Origin: Luteipulveratus flavus
GTDB lineage: Bacteria; Actinomycetota; Actinomycetes; Actinomycetales; Dermatophilaceae
Assembly (NCBI RefSeq): GCF_029439465.1
Contig: NZ_JAROAV010000057.1
Span: 40,301 to 104,300 of the forward strand
DNA length: 64,000 nucleotides
Reading direction: 5' to 3'
Shown: piece after piece, positions 18,862-28,370 of the stretch
How the letters are laid out: each line of letters opens with the position of its first letter
Position numbering within the stretch: the stretch's first letter is position 1
Notes under the pieces: model-generated
The model's database searches: none
What the model was told of the DNA's origin: nothing
The model's input: only the letters and a program-made list of their open reading frames with translations
Translations under genes and position numbers: made by a program

Positions 18862-20012
18862 AGAGCAGCCGTATCGCCCTGGTCCCGAGCGCATTCCATC
18901 CCGACACCGGGGGCGTCGAGGAGCACACCAGGCAGGTCGCGCTGGGCCTCGCCGACTGCGGTCACCACGTCGAGGTCTGGACCGTCCGGGTGCGGGACGA
19001 TGCTGCGACGGACGAGGTGGACGGGATCGCCGTACGACGACTGCCCTGCCCTCTTCCGAGTGCACGACCGGCTGCGGCGGCGCGGTTCGCCCAGGCCCTG
19101 CCGGCCGCCTGGCGCGCCTGGACCGATGCGGCCGCGCGCTTCCGGCCGGACCTGCTCCACGTGCAGTGCTTCGGGCCCAACGGGGTGTACGCCGACCGGC
19201 TCGCTCGGCGCCGACGCCTGCCACTCGTCCTGAGCACGCACGGCGAGCTGGTCGCCGACGACTTCAACGCCTTCTCCCACTCGTGGACGCTGCGCGCCGG
19301 TCTGCGCTCGGCGATGCGCAACGCCACCGTGACCGGATGCTCGGAGTTCGCGCTCGACGGGCTACGCGACACCATGGGCCTACCCGCCGGGGCAGGCACC
19401 GTCGTGCCCAACGGCGTCGACCTGCACGGCGAGCCACCGAGCCCCACCTGGCGGCCCCCGGCCGACCGCTACGTCCTCGCCCTCGGCCGTGCCGTCCACA
19501 ACAAGGGCTTCGATCTGCTGCTGGAGGCCTACGCCCGGATCGCCCCGCACGTGGGCGCCGACCTGGTGATCGGCGGCGATGGCCCGGCCTCACCTGCTCT
19601 GCGCGCACGCGCGGCCGAGCTGGGCGTCGGGCACCGCGTCCATCTGCTCGGCCGCCTGGCCCGCGACGAGGTGGCCGCGGCGATGGAGCACGCGAGCGTG
19701 CTCGCCCTGCCGAGCCGGGTCGAGTCCTTCGGCATCGTGATCCTGGAGGCGTGGCGCGCCGGTGTCCCCGTCGTGGCGACCGATCGAGGCGGACCGGCGG
19801 GCATCGTGACCCCGGGACAGGACGGCCTCCTCGTGGACCCGACGGACACGGCGGCGCTGGCCGCCGCACTCCGCGACCTGCTGAGCGACCCCGCGCGCGC
19901 GGCCGGCATGGGCGCGTGCGGACGGGCCCGCGTACAGCATCTGACCTGGGACGACACCGTGGCGGCGTACGAGCGGCTGTATGCCTCTCGCCTGCTACCG
20001 CAGAGCCGGTGA
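18858..20012 (+). CDS. GT4-family glycosyltransferase
   Basis: 384 aa from a GTG that overlaps the previous stop. SAFHPDTGGVEEHTRQVA is the N-terminal Gly-rich acceptor loop, VPNGVD marks the inter-domain hinge, ALGRAVHNKGFDLLLEAY begins the donor domain, and VESFGIVILEAWRAGVP carries the EX7E motif. GT-B fold, cytoplasmic. The acceptor sugar is unknown. Confidence 0.88.
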   Translation: MKSSRIALVPSAFHPDTGGVEEHTRQVALGLADCGHHVEVWTVRVRDDAATDEVDGIAVRRLPCPLPSARPAAAARFAQALPAAWRAWTDAAARFRPDLLHVQCFGPNGVYADRLARRRRLPLVLSTHGELVADDFNAFSHSWTLRAGLRSAMRNATVTGCSEFALDGLRDTMGLPAGAGTVVPNGVDLHGEPPSPTWRPPADRYVLALGRAVHNKGFDLLLEAYARIAPHVGADLVIGGDGPASPALRARAAELGVGHRVHLLGRLARDEVAAAMEHASVLALPSRVESFGIVILEAWRAGVPVVATDRGGPAGIVTPGQDGLLVDPTDTAALAAALRDLLSDPARAAGMGACGRARVQHLTWDDTVAAYERLYASRLLPQSR

Positions 20013-20040
20013 AGCCCGGCGCGAGACCACGCACTCGCCC

Positions 20041-20046
20041 TATCCT
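20041..20046 (+). promoter_or_regulatory. Putative -10 box of a leaderless transcript
   Basis: TATCCT sits 6 nt before the ATG at 20053, and no ribosome-binding site is visible. This 40-bp gap is the largest break in the 12043-23155 gene series, so an internal promoter giving a leaderless mRNA is plausible. Confidence 0.35.
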
Positions 20047-20052
20047 TGGCCC

Positions 20053-21024
20053 ATGAACGACACCTCACGCGGGGGGCGTGAGCTGACGGTGACGGCGCTG
20101 GTCGTGACCTACAACCGCCCCGATCACGTCCGCCAGTGTCTGACGCACCTGCGGCATCAGACGCAGGCACCCGACCAGGTCGTCGTGGTGGACGCCTCGC
20201 CCGAGGAGACGACGTACGAGATCATCGCGCGGGAGTTCCCCGAGGTGGAGTACCTCCGCAACCCGTTCGGTGCCGGCAGCACCGCCACGTCGCGCGCCAT
20301 CGGTCTGACCGCCGCGCACGGCGACATCCTCGCGATGGTCGACGACGACGCGTACGCCGCCGAGGACTGGTTGGCCAACCTGCTTCTGCCGTATGCCGAT
20401 CCGCAGGTCGGAGGGGTGGGTGGCCGGGCGCTGAACGGCATCGCGGGCGAGGAGTCGGAGGGTCGCGGTCAGATCGGGATGCTGCTCCCGAACGGCACGC
20501 TCACCGGCCACTTCGCCGCCGACCCCGGACGCGACATCGAAGTCGACCACCTGCTCGGCGCCAACATGTCCTTCCGTCGCCAGGTGCTGGAGGACATCGG
20601 CGGCATCGCCGACCACTACCCGGGCACCTGCCTGCGCGAGGAGACCGATATCGCGCTGCGCGTCACGGCGGCCGGCCATCGGCTCGTCTACACGCCGCGC
20701 GCGGTCGTGCGGCACGTCGCCGGTCCGTACGCCAAGGGCAAGCGCTTCGACCGGCGCTACCTCTACTTCGGCCACCGCAACCACGTCGTCCTGCTCAGTC
20801 GCACACGCGGGCCGCGCAGCGCGATGCTGCGTGAGTACCTCCAGCTCAGTGCCCGAGAGGCAGCCCGCGAGCTGGTCGGTCCGGCACGGGAGGCCGCGCG
20901 ACGACGCTCGCCGGTCGCCCTGCTGCGCGCCGGCGTCGGCGGTGGGTCCCGGGCGCTGACCGTCCTGGGCGGCACGGGCGCGGGACTGGTCGCGGCCCGA
21001 CGGGCACAGCGCACGGAGCCCTGA
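20053..21024 (+). CDS. GT2-family glycosyltransferase
   Basis: 323 aa. VTALVVTYNRPDHVRQCL, VVVVDASPEET and AMVDDDAYAAEDW (DxD metal-binding) define an inverting GT-A glycosyltransferase; REETDIALRV supplies the likely catalytic-base region. The start at 20053 is preferred over an upstream in-frame ATG at 19981, which lies inside the preceding gene and adds no domain sequence. The C-terminus is basic and Gly/Ala-rich, possibly a membrane-associated tail. Confidence 0.87.
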   Translation: MNDTSRGGRELTVTALVVTYNRPDHVRQCLTHLRHQTQAPDQVVVVDASPEETTYEIIAREFPEVEYLRNPFGAGSTATSRAIGLTAAHGDILAMVDDDAYAAEDWLANLLLPYADPQVGGVGGRALNGIAGEESEGRGQIGMLLPNGTLTGHFAADPGRDIEVDHLLGANMSFRRQVLEDIGGIADHYPGTCLREETDIALRVTAAGHRLVYTPRAVVRHVAGPYAKGKRFDRRYLYFGHRNHVVLLSRTRGPRSAMLREYLQLSAREAARELVGPAREAARRRSPVALLRAGVGGGSRALTVLGGTGAGLVAARRAQRTEP

Positions 21025-21026
21025 CC

Positions 21027-21908
21027 GTGCGCCTCAACGCCTACGTCCTCGCTGCGGATCCGGCCTGGGTCGAGGAGAGCATCGGGTCCTACTACGACCT
21101 CGTCGACCGGATCGTGGTGTCGTACGACGGGAACGGCGTCTCCTGGACCGGTGCGCCGATCCGGGTGGAGGAGTCCCTGCAGCGCATCCGCGCGCTGGAC
21201 GTCGACCGCAAGATGGTCGAGGCGCCGGGGCACTTCGCCCGGCTCGACCACGAGCCCTTGGAGAACGAGACGCACCAGCGCCTGGCCGCCGCCGCGCTCG
21301 CCGGGGACGGCGCCGACTGGGTGCTCCAGCTCGACACCGACGAGGTCATGACCTCGCCCGCGGCCTTCCTGGGCAGCCTGTGCGACGCCGACGTCCGCGG
21401 GTTCGACGCGCTGGACTACCCCTCCCGGCTGCTCTACCAGCACGTGCGGGACGACCTCTACCTCGAGCAGTCGCGCCGGTTCTGGGGGGTCGCCGCCGCG
21501 TACCCCGGTCCGCTCGCCGTGCGGTCCGGGACGCCGATGGTGCACTGCCGGCAGACCGCGTCGCCGACCTTCCGGGTCGACTTCCGCGCGACGAACACCG
21601 ATCCCGCACAGGGACGCCGGTCACCGGTGCATCGGGTGATCGGCGAGGACGAGGCCGTCATGCACTACAGCTGGGTGCGCAGCGTGCCGGAGATGCGGGC
21701 CAAGTCACGCTCGTCGGGCCACGCCCGCGCCTACCAGTGGGAGCAGGAGATCGCCCGGTGGGAGCGCCGCCAGCGCCGCCCGTGGAGCGCAGTGGGTCGC
21801 ACGCCGCTGTCCGGCAGATCGGGAGGGGGCCGGGACCGCCTTCGGCTGGTGCGGGTGAGTGGGGCGCCGGATGCCGCCGCGCGCCGGCGCAACGGTCTGA
21901 GGACCTGA
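21027..21908 (+). CDS. Glycosyltransferase, GT2-like (GT-A)
   Basis: 293 aa from a GTG 2 bp after the previous stop. It starts VRLNAYVLAADPAWVEESIGSYY and has the DxD motif in VLQLDTDEV, then VMHYSWVRS. This is the pattern of small GT-A proteins seen in capsule loci, in which the N-terminal strand is followed by an unusual VDRIVVSYDG segment. The family assignment is weaker than for its neighbours. The C-terminal 60 residues are Arg/Gly-rich and look disordered. Confidence 0.7.
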   Translation: MRLNAYVLAADPAWVEESIGSYYDLVDRIVVSYDGNGVSWTGAPIRVEESLQRIRALDVDRKMVEAPGHFARLDHEPLENETHQRLAAAALAGDGADWVLQLDTDEVMTSPAAFLGSLCDADVRGFDALDYPSRLLYQHVRDDLYLEQSRRFWGVAAAYPGPLAVRSGTPMVHCRQTASPTFRVDFRATNTDPAQGRRSPVHRVIGEDEAVMHYSWVRSVPEMRAKSRSSGHARAYQWEQEIARWERRQRRPWSAVGRTPLSGRSGGGRDRLRLVRVSGAPDAAARRRNGLRT

Positions 21909-23155
21909 TGGCCCGGACTCGGGTCGCGGTCCTCGGGCACACCGCTGCGCTCGGCGGGTGCGAGCTCTCCCTGACGCGCATGCTGACCGCGATCGACACC
22001 GACCGGTTCGACGTGGTGGTGGTCTGCTTCAGTGACGGCCCCTTGGTCACCCGCCTGCGCGCGCAGGGGGTCCGGGTCGAGGTCCACGCGCTGAGCGCGG
22101 ATGTCGCGACCGCGGGACGCCACGACGTCGTCCGAGCCCCGTTGGCCTCGGTGGGCCGGGCCGTGACGTCGATCTCGTACGCCCTCGGGCTGGCCCGCAC
22201 GCTGAGGCGGCTCGACGTCGACGTGGTCCACGCGAACACGCTGAAGGCGTACGCGCTCGGGACGGTCGCCGCACACCTCGCGCGTCGTCCTCTCGTCTGG
22301 CACGTGCACGACCGGATCTCCTCCGACTACCTGCCGGTGCCCGTCGTCGCCACCCTGCGGTTCCTCGCGGCCCACGACCCGGCCGAGATCGTCGTCAACT
22401 CCGCGGCGACGGCCAGGACTCTCGCCGCCGACCCCCGGCGCCCGGCCCAGCGGATCACCATCGCCTACCCGGGGCTGGAGCCGCACGCGTTCGACGTGGC
22501 GCGCCCGGCGCCGTCCGGGGGACGGGCGCCCGTGGTGGGCATGCTCGGCCGGATCAGCCCCACGAAGGGACAGCACGAGTTCGTCCGCGCGGTGGCCGCT
22601 CTCGCCCGCGACTATCCGCAGGTGCACTTCCGCCTCATCGGCGCGCCGTTGTTCAACGAGCACGGCTACGACGAGGACCTGACAGATCTCATCCGCGCGC
22701 TCGACCTGGACGCCCGCGTCGAACGAGTGGGCTGGGTGGACGATCCTCAGAGCGCGCTGCGAGAGCTCGACCTTCTCGTGCACGCCTCGCCCACGCCTGA
22801 ACCCTTCGGGCAGGTCGTCGTCGAGGCGATGGCGGCGAAGGTTCCGGTCATCGCGACCCTGGGCGGTGGTGTCGGCGAGATCCTCGATCCGACGTCGGTG
22901 GTGGTCCCCGCTCTGGCGCCCGGGCGGTCGCACCGCACAGAGCTCGGCTGGCTCGTGCCTCCGAGCGACCCGGCGGCCCTGGCTCATGCGATGCGCGCGG
23001 CCCTCGACGACCCCGACAGCGCCGGGGCGGCCGCGGAGGTGGCCTGGACCAGCGCGAGCACCCGATTCACCGCTGCGGGTATGGCGGCTGCGGTGAGCGG
23101 GGTGTGGGATCGCGTGGCGACACAGTCGCCGCGACGACGGCGACGGTCGCGCTGA
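21908..23155 (+). CDS. GT4-family glycosyltransferase
   Basis: 415 aa, ATG overlapping the previous stop (TGATG). VLGHTAALGGCELSLTRM, VHANTLKAYALG, GMLGRISPTKGQHEFVRA and PEPFGQVVVEAMAAKVP are the four conserved blocks of group-1 glycosyltransferases. Last gene of the rightward operon; its 3' 89 bp overlap the end of the convergent PAP2-like gene. The overlapped part encodes only the last alpha-helix and a Arg/Ser-rich tail. Confidence 0.88.
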   Translation: MARTRVAVLGHTAALGGCELSLTRMLTAIDTDRFDVVVVCFSDGPLVTRLRAQGVRVEVHALSADVATAGRHDVVRAPLASVGRAVTSISYALGLARTLRRLDVDVVHANTLKAYALGTVAAHLARRPLVWHVHDRISSDYLPVPVVATLRFLAAHDPAEIVVNSAATARTLAADPRRPAQRITIAYPGLEPHAFDVARPAPSGGRAPVVGMLGRISPTKGQHEFVRAVAALARDYPQVHFRLIGAPLFNEHGYDEDLTDLIRALDLDARVERVGWVDDPQSALRELDLLVHASPTPEPFGQVVVEAMAAKVPVIATLGGGVGEILDPTSVVVPALAPGRSHRTELGWLVPPSDPAALAHAMRAALDDPDSAGAAAEVAWTSASTRFTAAGMAAAVSGVWDRVATQSPRRRRRSR

Positions 23156-23894
23156 GCACGGCCAGCAGTCCGGCTGCGTAAGCAAGTTCGGCGGGAGGGC
23201 GTGCCCACGCCACGACGCCGGGCAGCAGGACGCTCACGAGGACGCCGCTCGGCAGCAGCGCGTTCCCCGCCGTCGGAGTGGCGGCACCGACCAGGACCGC
23301 CCAGAACCCAGCGAGCAGAACGGCGCCCACCACGTCGCTCGGGCGGTGCGCGAAGCTCACGACCGGCGCGTACGCGACGAGCACGACGACCACCACGGCG
23401 AGCGCCGCGGACAGTCCGCGACGGGCTGCCGGCGCGAGCGAGAGCAGCGCCAGGACGGCGGCGGCGCCGACCGCCACGCGCGCGCTCGGATAGCTCGCGC
23501 CGACCGGCAGGGAGGTGGGCGCGAGGTCCGGGCGTCCGAGCACCAGGTGCTTCAACGCTTCTGCGGACACGCCGGAGAGGCCCACGACGGCGACCGCGCG
23601 CACCCCCGCGGCACGCTGCCCACGCACCGCCACGATCAGCCCCGCGGCCACCGCCGCCACGGCGAGCACACGCACCAGGTCGTGCAACCGACCGGCCAGG
23701 CCCAGCAGGTGATCCCGGCCGAGGGCGGCCGAGGTGTAGATGTCCTCGTCGGCGCGCTGCCCGACGCGCGTGCGTACCAGGACGGCGTAGAGCAGGACGA
23801 ACGCGACGAGGAGCAGCACGGCCGCCGGCAGCCGCCCGGACCGCAGGGTCCACACGCGATCAGCCGGAGAGCGCGTGCTCCTGACCGACGACAT
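23067..23894 (-). CDS. PAP2-superfamily-like membrane protein with altered catalytic motifs
   Basis: 275 aa with about six to seven hydrophobic spans. Motif 1 reads KHLVLGRPD, motif 2 is SYPSAR where PSGH is usual, and motif 3 is FAHRPSDVVGA without the expected arginine seven residues before its histidine. Active PAP2 enzymes, such as undecaprenyl-pyrophosphate phosphatases, need these residues, so this copy may be inactive or work differently. The fold assignment rests on motif spacing and membrane topology. Context (polysaccharide locus) would suit recycling of the lipid carrier. Its start overlaps the end of the upstream glycosyltransferase by 35 bp. Confidence 0.7.
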   Translation of the reverse strand: MSSVRSTRSPADRVWTLRSGRLPAAVLLLVAFVLLYAVLVRTRVGQRADEDIYTSAALGRDHLLGLAGRLHDLVRVLAVAAVAAGLIVAVRGQRAAGVRAVAVVGLSGVSAEALKHLVLGRPDLAPTSLPVGASYPSARVAVGAAAVLALLSLAPAARRGLSAALAVVVVVLVAYAPVVSFAHRPSDVVGAVLLAGFWAVLVGAATPTAGNALLPSGVLVSVLLPGVVAWARPPAELAYAAGLLAVLSATVAVVAATVSPRDPTPRSPQPPYPQR

Positions 23895-24993
23895 CCCGAA
23901 TCCTCCCGATGAACCGCTCGGCCGAGAAGCTCCGGGCGTGGTCGCGGATCATGTCCGCGTCCCACACGCTAGCGAGCAGACGCTCCAGACCGGCGGCCAC
24001 GGAGTCGGGCTCGGGACGGTCGAAGAAGACGCCGGTCCGCCCGTCCACGACGGTGTCCAGGAAGCCACCGTCGCGCAGCGTGCAGGCAGGGCGGCCGAAT
24101 GCCGCAGCCTCCAACGGCGCCAGGCCGTAGTCCTCGTACGACGCGGTCGCCAGCGCAGCACAGCTGCGGTAGAGCCAGCGCAGCTCGGCGTCGGTGACGC
24201 GGCCCGCGATGTGCACCCGGCCGGACCGGGCCGCGCGGTCCGTGAGCGCGGCCCGCTCCGGCCCCTCCCCCACGACCACCAGCCGAACGCCCGGCACCTG
24301 CTCGACGGCGGCCAGCACCACGTCCACGTTCTTGTACGGCAGCAACCGGGCGACGCACAGCACGAACCCGGGCTCGATGCCGGCGACGGGCGACTCCTCG
24401 CCGGCGGGCAGCAGCGCCGGCGGCGGCGGCAGGACGTCGGCCTCGATGCCGTACGCGGTCCGCACCGCCTCGCGGACCACGGTGGAGTTGACCAGGTACC
24501 GGTCCGCGCTGTGAGCGGCTTCGCGGTCCCAGCGCCGCAGCCCCGAGCCGAGGACGGCGAGCGCACCGGCGGCGAGGTCGCGTCGCAGGTGCGCGCCGAG
24601 ACCGCTCGCCTGCTTCTCCGGCGCGCCCAGGTAGCGGTCCCGCTGGTAGAGCCAGCGGGCCGGCGCGTGGCAGTAGACGATCTTGCGGCCGGTGCTCTGC
24701 ATGCCGTGGGCCCAGCCGCTCGAGCTGACCAGGAGCACCTCCGCGTCGATCTTCATCCGGGAGACGACCGGGGCGAGCACGGGCATCGCCAGCCGGTGGT
24801 GGCGTCGGAGCGCGCTGATGCCGTTGAGCCGACTGGGGCGCACGTCGAGCGAGCCGACCTCGGGGAACGTACCGTCCGGGTCGTACAGGGTCGTGTACAC
24901 GGGCGCATCGGGGTACGCGTGCGCCATCACCTGGACGACGCGCTCGGCCCCGCCGCGCTGGGTGAGGTAGTCGTGGCCGAGGGCGACGCGCAT
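23860..24993 (-). CDS. GT4-family glycosyltransferase
   Basis: 377 aa. MRVALGHDYLTQRGGAERVV, IVYCHAPARWLYQ, VARLLPYKNVDVVLAAVEQ and SYEDYGLAPLEAAAFGRP are typical of the WbaZ/mannosyltransferase-like branch of GT4. Its ATG overlaps the stop of the initiating transferase just upstream (ATGA at 24990-24993), so it may add the second sugar to the lipid-linked first sugar. That order of action is an inference. Confidence 0.88.
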   Translation of the reverse strand: MRVALGHDYLTQRGGAERVVQVMAHAYPDAPVYTTLYDPDGTFPEVGSLDVRPSRLNGISALRRHHRLAMPVLAPVVSRMKIDAEVLLVSSSGWAHGMQSTGRKIVYCHAPARWLYQRDRYLGAPEKQASGLGAHLRRDLAAGALAVLGSGLRRWDREAAHSADRYLVNSTVVREAVRTAYGIEADVLPPPPALLPAGEESPVAGIEPGFVLCVARLLPYKNVDVVLAAVEQVPGVRLVVVGEGPERAALTDRAARSGRVHIAGRVTDAELRWLYRSCAALATASYEDYGLAPLEAAAFGRPACTLRDGGFLDTVVDGRTGVFFDRPEPDSVAAGLERLLASVWDADMIRDHARSFSAERFIGRIRDVVGQEHALSG

Positions 24994-26564
24994 CAGTACG
25001 CTCCTCGCCCCTTGACGACCGCTCGCGCGGTCCGGGCCATGATCTGCAGATCGAGCACGGGCGACCAGTTGTCGACGTACCACAAATCGAGCCGCAGCGA
25101 CTCCTCCCACGACAGGTCCGAACGGCCGCTGACCTGCCACAGCCCGGTCAGCCCCGGGCGGACCCGCAGCCGCCGCGTCTCGTCCTGCTCGTAGTCGGCG
25201 ACCTCGGCGGGAAGGCTCGGCCGGGGACCGACCAGCGACATCCGGCCCTGCAGGACGTTGGCCAGCTGCGGCAGCTCGTCCAGGGAGTAGCGGCGCAGGA
25301 TGCGCCCGACGCGGGTCACGCGCGGGTCGCGCTGCAGCTTGAACAGCCGCTTGTTCACGTCGAGCCCGCCCGTCAGGTCGACCTGGAGGCGGTCCGCGTC
25401 CCGCACCATGGTGCGGAACTTCAGCATGGTGAACTCCTCGCCGCGCTCGCCGACCCGCGTCTGCCGGAACAGCACCGGCCCGCGGGAGTCGAGGCACACG
25501 GCCAGCGCGATCAGCAGCAGCAGAGGTGCCGCGACCAGGATCGCCAGCAGCGTGATCACCCGGTCGAGGGTGTTCTTGGCGGCCCGACGGACGCCGGACA
25601 TCTCGGGCCGTTCGATGTGCAGCAGCGACAGGCCCACCGACGGTCGGATCGTGAGGCGGGAGCCGGCGACCTCGAGGATGCCCGGCGAGACGATCAGGTC
25701 GACGTCGCGTTCCTCCAGCGCCCAGGCGAAGCGCCGCAGCTCATGGCCGGTGAGGTCCGGGTGACCCGACACCGCGACGACCTCGGCGTTGACCAGGTCC
25801 ACGGCGGCGATGGCCTCCTCGGGGTAGCGCATCACCGGGACGCCCGAGATCATCGTCACGCCGTCGTCGGTCTCCTGCAGGCCCGCCGCGCAGACCGCGA
25901 CGACCTCCATGCCGAGCTCGCGCGACCGCCCGATCTGCTCGATCAGGTCCGCGGCCCCGTCCAGCCGCCCGACGACGACGGTGCGCTCCAGGCAACGACC
26001 CTGCTCGCGCTCCCGGTGCAACCAGCGGCGCAGCCGGTAGCGCAGCAGCAGGCTGAGCAACGCCACGCTCGGGATCTCGATGAGGACGTACCAGCGGGCG
26101 ATCTCGCTCTTGGTGGCGTACGAGAGGAAGCCGATCAGCGCCAGCAGCGCCACGTCGGCCCGGATGAGGGCCCGGAACTCGTCGGCGCCCGACCCGAGCC
26201 GGCGGCGCTGGTACCCGCCGCCCCACCAGATCGCGGCGACCCAGAGCGCGGGCGTGATGACCGACAGCGCGATGTACCGGGTCGTGATCTCCGCGTACTC
26301 GAAGTAGCGGTCGCTGAACGGGCCACCGCCGAGCCGGACGCCCAGCGCGAGCAGGGAGCCCAGCACCCCGGCGAGGACGTCCAGCCCGACGGCCCAGCGG
26401 ATGTAGCCGCGGACCCACCGGCGACGCCGCAGCGGGACGTCGGGTGCGACCGGACCGGTGGGCAGCGTCTCCTGGGCGGGCTGCGGAGCCAGCCGGAGTC
26501 GCGGCGTCGTCCCGGGACCCAGCGGGCGGACCGAGCCGGGGCCGACGTCGGCGAGATCGGTCAT
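24993..26564 (-). CDS. Polyprenyl glycosylphosphotransferase (initiating sugar transferase)
   Basis: 523 aa. N-terminal half: four to five membrane spans and a CoA-binding-like Rossmann region (RTVVVGRLDGAADLIEQIG). C-terminal half: KFRTMVRDAD, LDELPQLANVLQGRMSLVGP and RPGLTGLWQVSGR, the full bacterial sugar transferase domain. The family moves a sugar-1-phosphate from an NDP-sugar to undecaprenyl phosphate and starts repeat-unit synthesis. The start at 26564 gives the usual length; in-frame ATGs at 26678 and 26741 would add unconserved residues. First gene of the 26564-to-23067 operon. Confidence 0.9.
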   Translation of the reverse strand: MTDLADVGPGSVRPLGPGTTPRLRLAPQPAQETLPTGPVAPDVPLRRRRWVRGYIRWAVGLDVLAGVLGSLLALGVRLGGGPFSDRYFEYAEITTRYIALSVITPALWVAAIWWGGGYQRRRLGSGADEFRALIRADVALLALIGFLSYATKSEIARWYVLIEIPSVALLSLLLRYRLRRWLHREREQGRCLERTVVVGRLDGAADLIEQIGRSRELGMEVVAVCAAGLQETDDGVTMISGVPVMRYPEEAIAAVDLVNAEVVAVSGHPDLTGHELRRFAWALEERDVDLIVSPGILEVAGSRLTIRPSVGLSLLHIERPEMSGVRRAAKNTLDRVITLLAILVAAPLLLLIALAVCLDSRGPVLFRQTRVGERGEEFTMLKFRTMVRDADRLQVDLTGGLDVNKRLFKLQRDPRVTRVGRILRRYSLDELPQLANVLQGRMSLVGPRPSLPAEVADYEQDETRRLRVRPGLTGLWQVSGRSDLSWEESLRLDLWYVDNWSPVLDLQIMARTARAVVKGRGAY

Positions 26565-26973
26565 GAGATCGCCTGCCGTGCCGACGACGCGCGCTCGCCG
26601 CGTGTCCGTCCCCCACCCCGCACGACCCCAGTGGCCTGGTGTCCCGTCGCCCCCATGACAGCCCCCTCGGAAAGTCATTACTAAGCCAAGCCCAAGTAAA
26701 GATTTGGTCAAGACCTGGCACAGATTATTCCTGCTGCCCACGCGCTTGCATGCACTTTCGGAAGGTCTCCCAACCCGAAAGAACCGCAGTGCCAGACCGG
26801 CCAGCAGGCATGGCGCAGCACGTACTCAGCGGTGAATCCCCTGTTCTCCCGTACGCCGTAGCCCCCGGCACAGAAGAGAACCCCTGCATCCTAAAGGGAG
26901 CCGCAGGGGCGGCGAGTGATACTTAGAAGATTCGGTATTCGGTGAGGATTTCGTACGGCTCTTGACGAAGGGG
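26565..26973. other. 409-bp intergenic region, locus boundary
   Basis: This gap separates the polysaccharide locus from core genes. The stretch 26,680-26,760 is clearly richer in A+T than its surroundings and probably carries the leftward promoter of the initiating transferase (TTGACC reads leftward near 26,735). A 7-bp inverted repeat CCCCTGC/GCAGGGG (26881-26887 and 26903-26909) and a nested GCCGC/GCGGC hairpin lie downstream of pth. They could be a weak terminator for it. No convincing gene was found. Confidence 0.4.
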
Positions 26974-27564
26974 TCAGCGAGCGTGAACGGCGTTCTGCGC
27001 GGCGGTCAGTCCCAGGTGGACCAGCTGCTCGACGGCGTCCGCGGCGTCGGCCAGCAGGAAGTCCAGCTCCTTGCGCTCGGCCGGTGAGAAGTCCTTCAGC
27101 ACGTAGGCGGCCGGGTCCATCCGGCCGGGCGGACGACCGATGCCGACGCGCACCCGCAGGTAGTCCTTGGTGCCGACGGAGCGGCTGATCGACCGCAGAC
27201 CGTTGTGGCCGCCCTCGCCGCCGCCTCGCTTGAGCCGCAACCGGGCGAAGTCGATGTCCAGCTCGTCGTGCACGACGATCAGGCGCTCGGCGGGCACCTT
27301 GAAGAACTGCATTAGACCGGCCACCGGGCCACCCGACTCGTTCATGTACGTCAGGGGTACGGCGACGACGGCCTTCGGCCCGGGCGCACCGCCCGGCAGC
27401 GTGCCGAGCCGCAGCTCGGCAGCCCGCGCGCGGGACTTGTGCGTCCGCAGGTTCGCCCCGGCCGCCCGCGCCATCTCGTCGACCACCATCGCGCCCACGT
27501 TGTGCCGGTTGCCCGCGTACGTCGTCCCGGGGTTGCCGAGCCCCACCACCAGCCACGTGTCCAC
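26974..27564 (-). CDS. pth: Peptidyl-tRNA hydrolase
   Basis: 196 aa, the normal length. [21 protein letters not shown] contains the catalytic-site Asn and His, [12 protein letters not shown] the catalytic Asp, and [12 protein letters not shown] the third conserved Asn. It releases peptides from prematurely dissociated peptidyl-tRNAs. GTG start at 27564. It follows rplY at a short distance, the usual actinobacterial arrangement, here with a phosphotransferase-like gene between them. Confidence 0.96.
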   Translation of the reverse strand: MDTWLVVGLGNPGTTYAGNRHNVGAMVVDEMARAAGANLRTHKSRARAAELRLGTLPGGAPGPKAVVAVPLTYMNESGGPVAGLMQFFKVPAERLIVVHDELDIDFARLRLKRGGGEGGHNGLRSISRSVGTKDYLRVRVGIGRPPGRMDPAAYVLKDFSPAERKELDFLLADAADAVEQLVHLGLTAAQNAVHAR

Positions 27565-27576
27565 CGGCCGATCCTC

Positions 27577-28350
27577 TCAGACGCTCTCATCGAGCAGCCG
27601 CAGCAGTCGCGGCACCCGTCGCTGCAGCGCGGCCCGCCGGCGTCGGGTCGGCTCGGGCTCGCCGGTGGTCGCGGCCAGGTTGTTCATGCCGGGGTCACCG
27701 GCGGCCACCGCGGCCGTGATGCCGTCGATCGCGAGCCGGGTGCGCTCCAGGCAGGCGTGCAGCACTTCGCGCGCGTCGACGCCCCCGTACGCGCCGGCGA
27801 TCAGGCGCAGCCGACGGACGACCTCGTCGTCCGGGCGCTCCCGGTAGAGCGGCACGCCGTTCCACGCGAGATGCCCGAGCTCCAGCAGCGGCGTGGTCGG
27901 CCCGGCGAGGTCCCAGTCGAAGACCCCCGTGAGCCGGTCCCCGTCGAAGCACACGTTGTACGGAGCAATGTCGTTGTGCCCCAGCGTGATCGGCGCCTTC
28001 GGGCCCGGAAAGCGCCACGGCCCCGGATGGTCGAAGCCCACCAGCGCGACGTGCAGCTCGCGCGTCCAGGCGGCGAGGTCCGTCAGCTGCGCGTCGGTCA
28101 GCTGCTCGGAGTCGACGTCGACGACCTGGCCCGGCAGGTAGGTCAGGGCCTCGCGGCCCAGTGCGTCGATCCCCAGGAAGCGAGGCGCGCAGCGCAGCCC
28201 GGCGCGCTCGAGGTGCCGCAGCATGGCGTGGACCGCCGGCGACCACGGCCCGGTCGTGCGCCGTACGGTGTCGCCCACGCGCCAGGCTCCTCCGACGTTG
28301 CCGCCGGGCAGCCGCTCCCCCACCTCGTCACCGAGCGCGTCCTGCACCAC
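27577..28350 (-). CDS. Phosphotransferase-like (APH) family protein
   Basis: 257 aa. GHNDIAPYNVCFDG is the catalytic-loop motif (HxDxxxxN) and GVFDWDLAGP the metal-binding aspartate of aminoglycoside phosphotransferase/choline kinase-like proteins. The glycine-rich nucleotide loop is not obvious in the short N-terminus (GNVGGAWRVGDTV). A GTG start follows AGGAGG. Such genes are common in actinobacteria and rarely confer drug resistance; the substrate is unknown. Confidence 0.8.
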   Translation of the reverse strand: MVQDALGDEVGERLPGGNVGGAWRVGDTVRRTTGPWSPAVHAMLRHLERAGLRCAPRFLGIDALGREALTYLPGQVVDVDSEQLTDAQLTDLAAWTRELHVALVGFDHPGPWRFPGPKAPITLGHNDIAPYNVCFDGDRLTGVFDWDLAGPTTPLLELGHLAWNGVPLYRERPDDEVVRRLRLIAGAYGGVDAREVLHACLERTRLAIDGITAAVAAGDPGMNNLAATTGEPEPTRRRRAALQRRVPRLLRLLDESV

Positions 28351-28370
28351 GATCCTCCTGGAGATGGGAC

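Noticed and set aside
26639..26926. A 95-codon open frame in the gap before pth
   Set aside because: No ribosome-binding site, no domain, and Cys/Pro-rich composition unlike the neighbouring genes.
27577..28350. Aminoglycoside-resistance gene
   Set aside because: The APH-like fold is present, but the position among core genes, the missing glycine-rich loop and the lack of a close match to any resistance enzyme argue against it.
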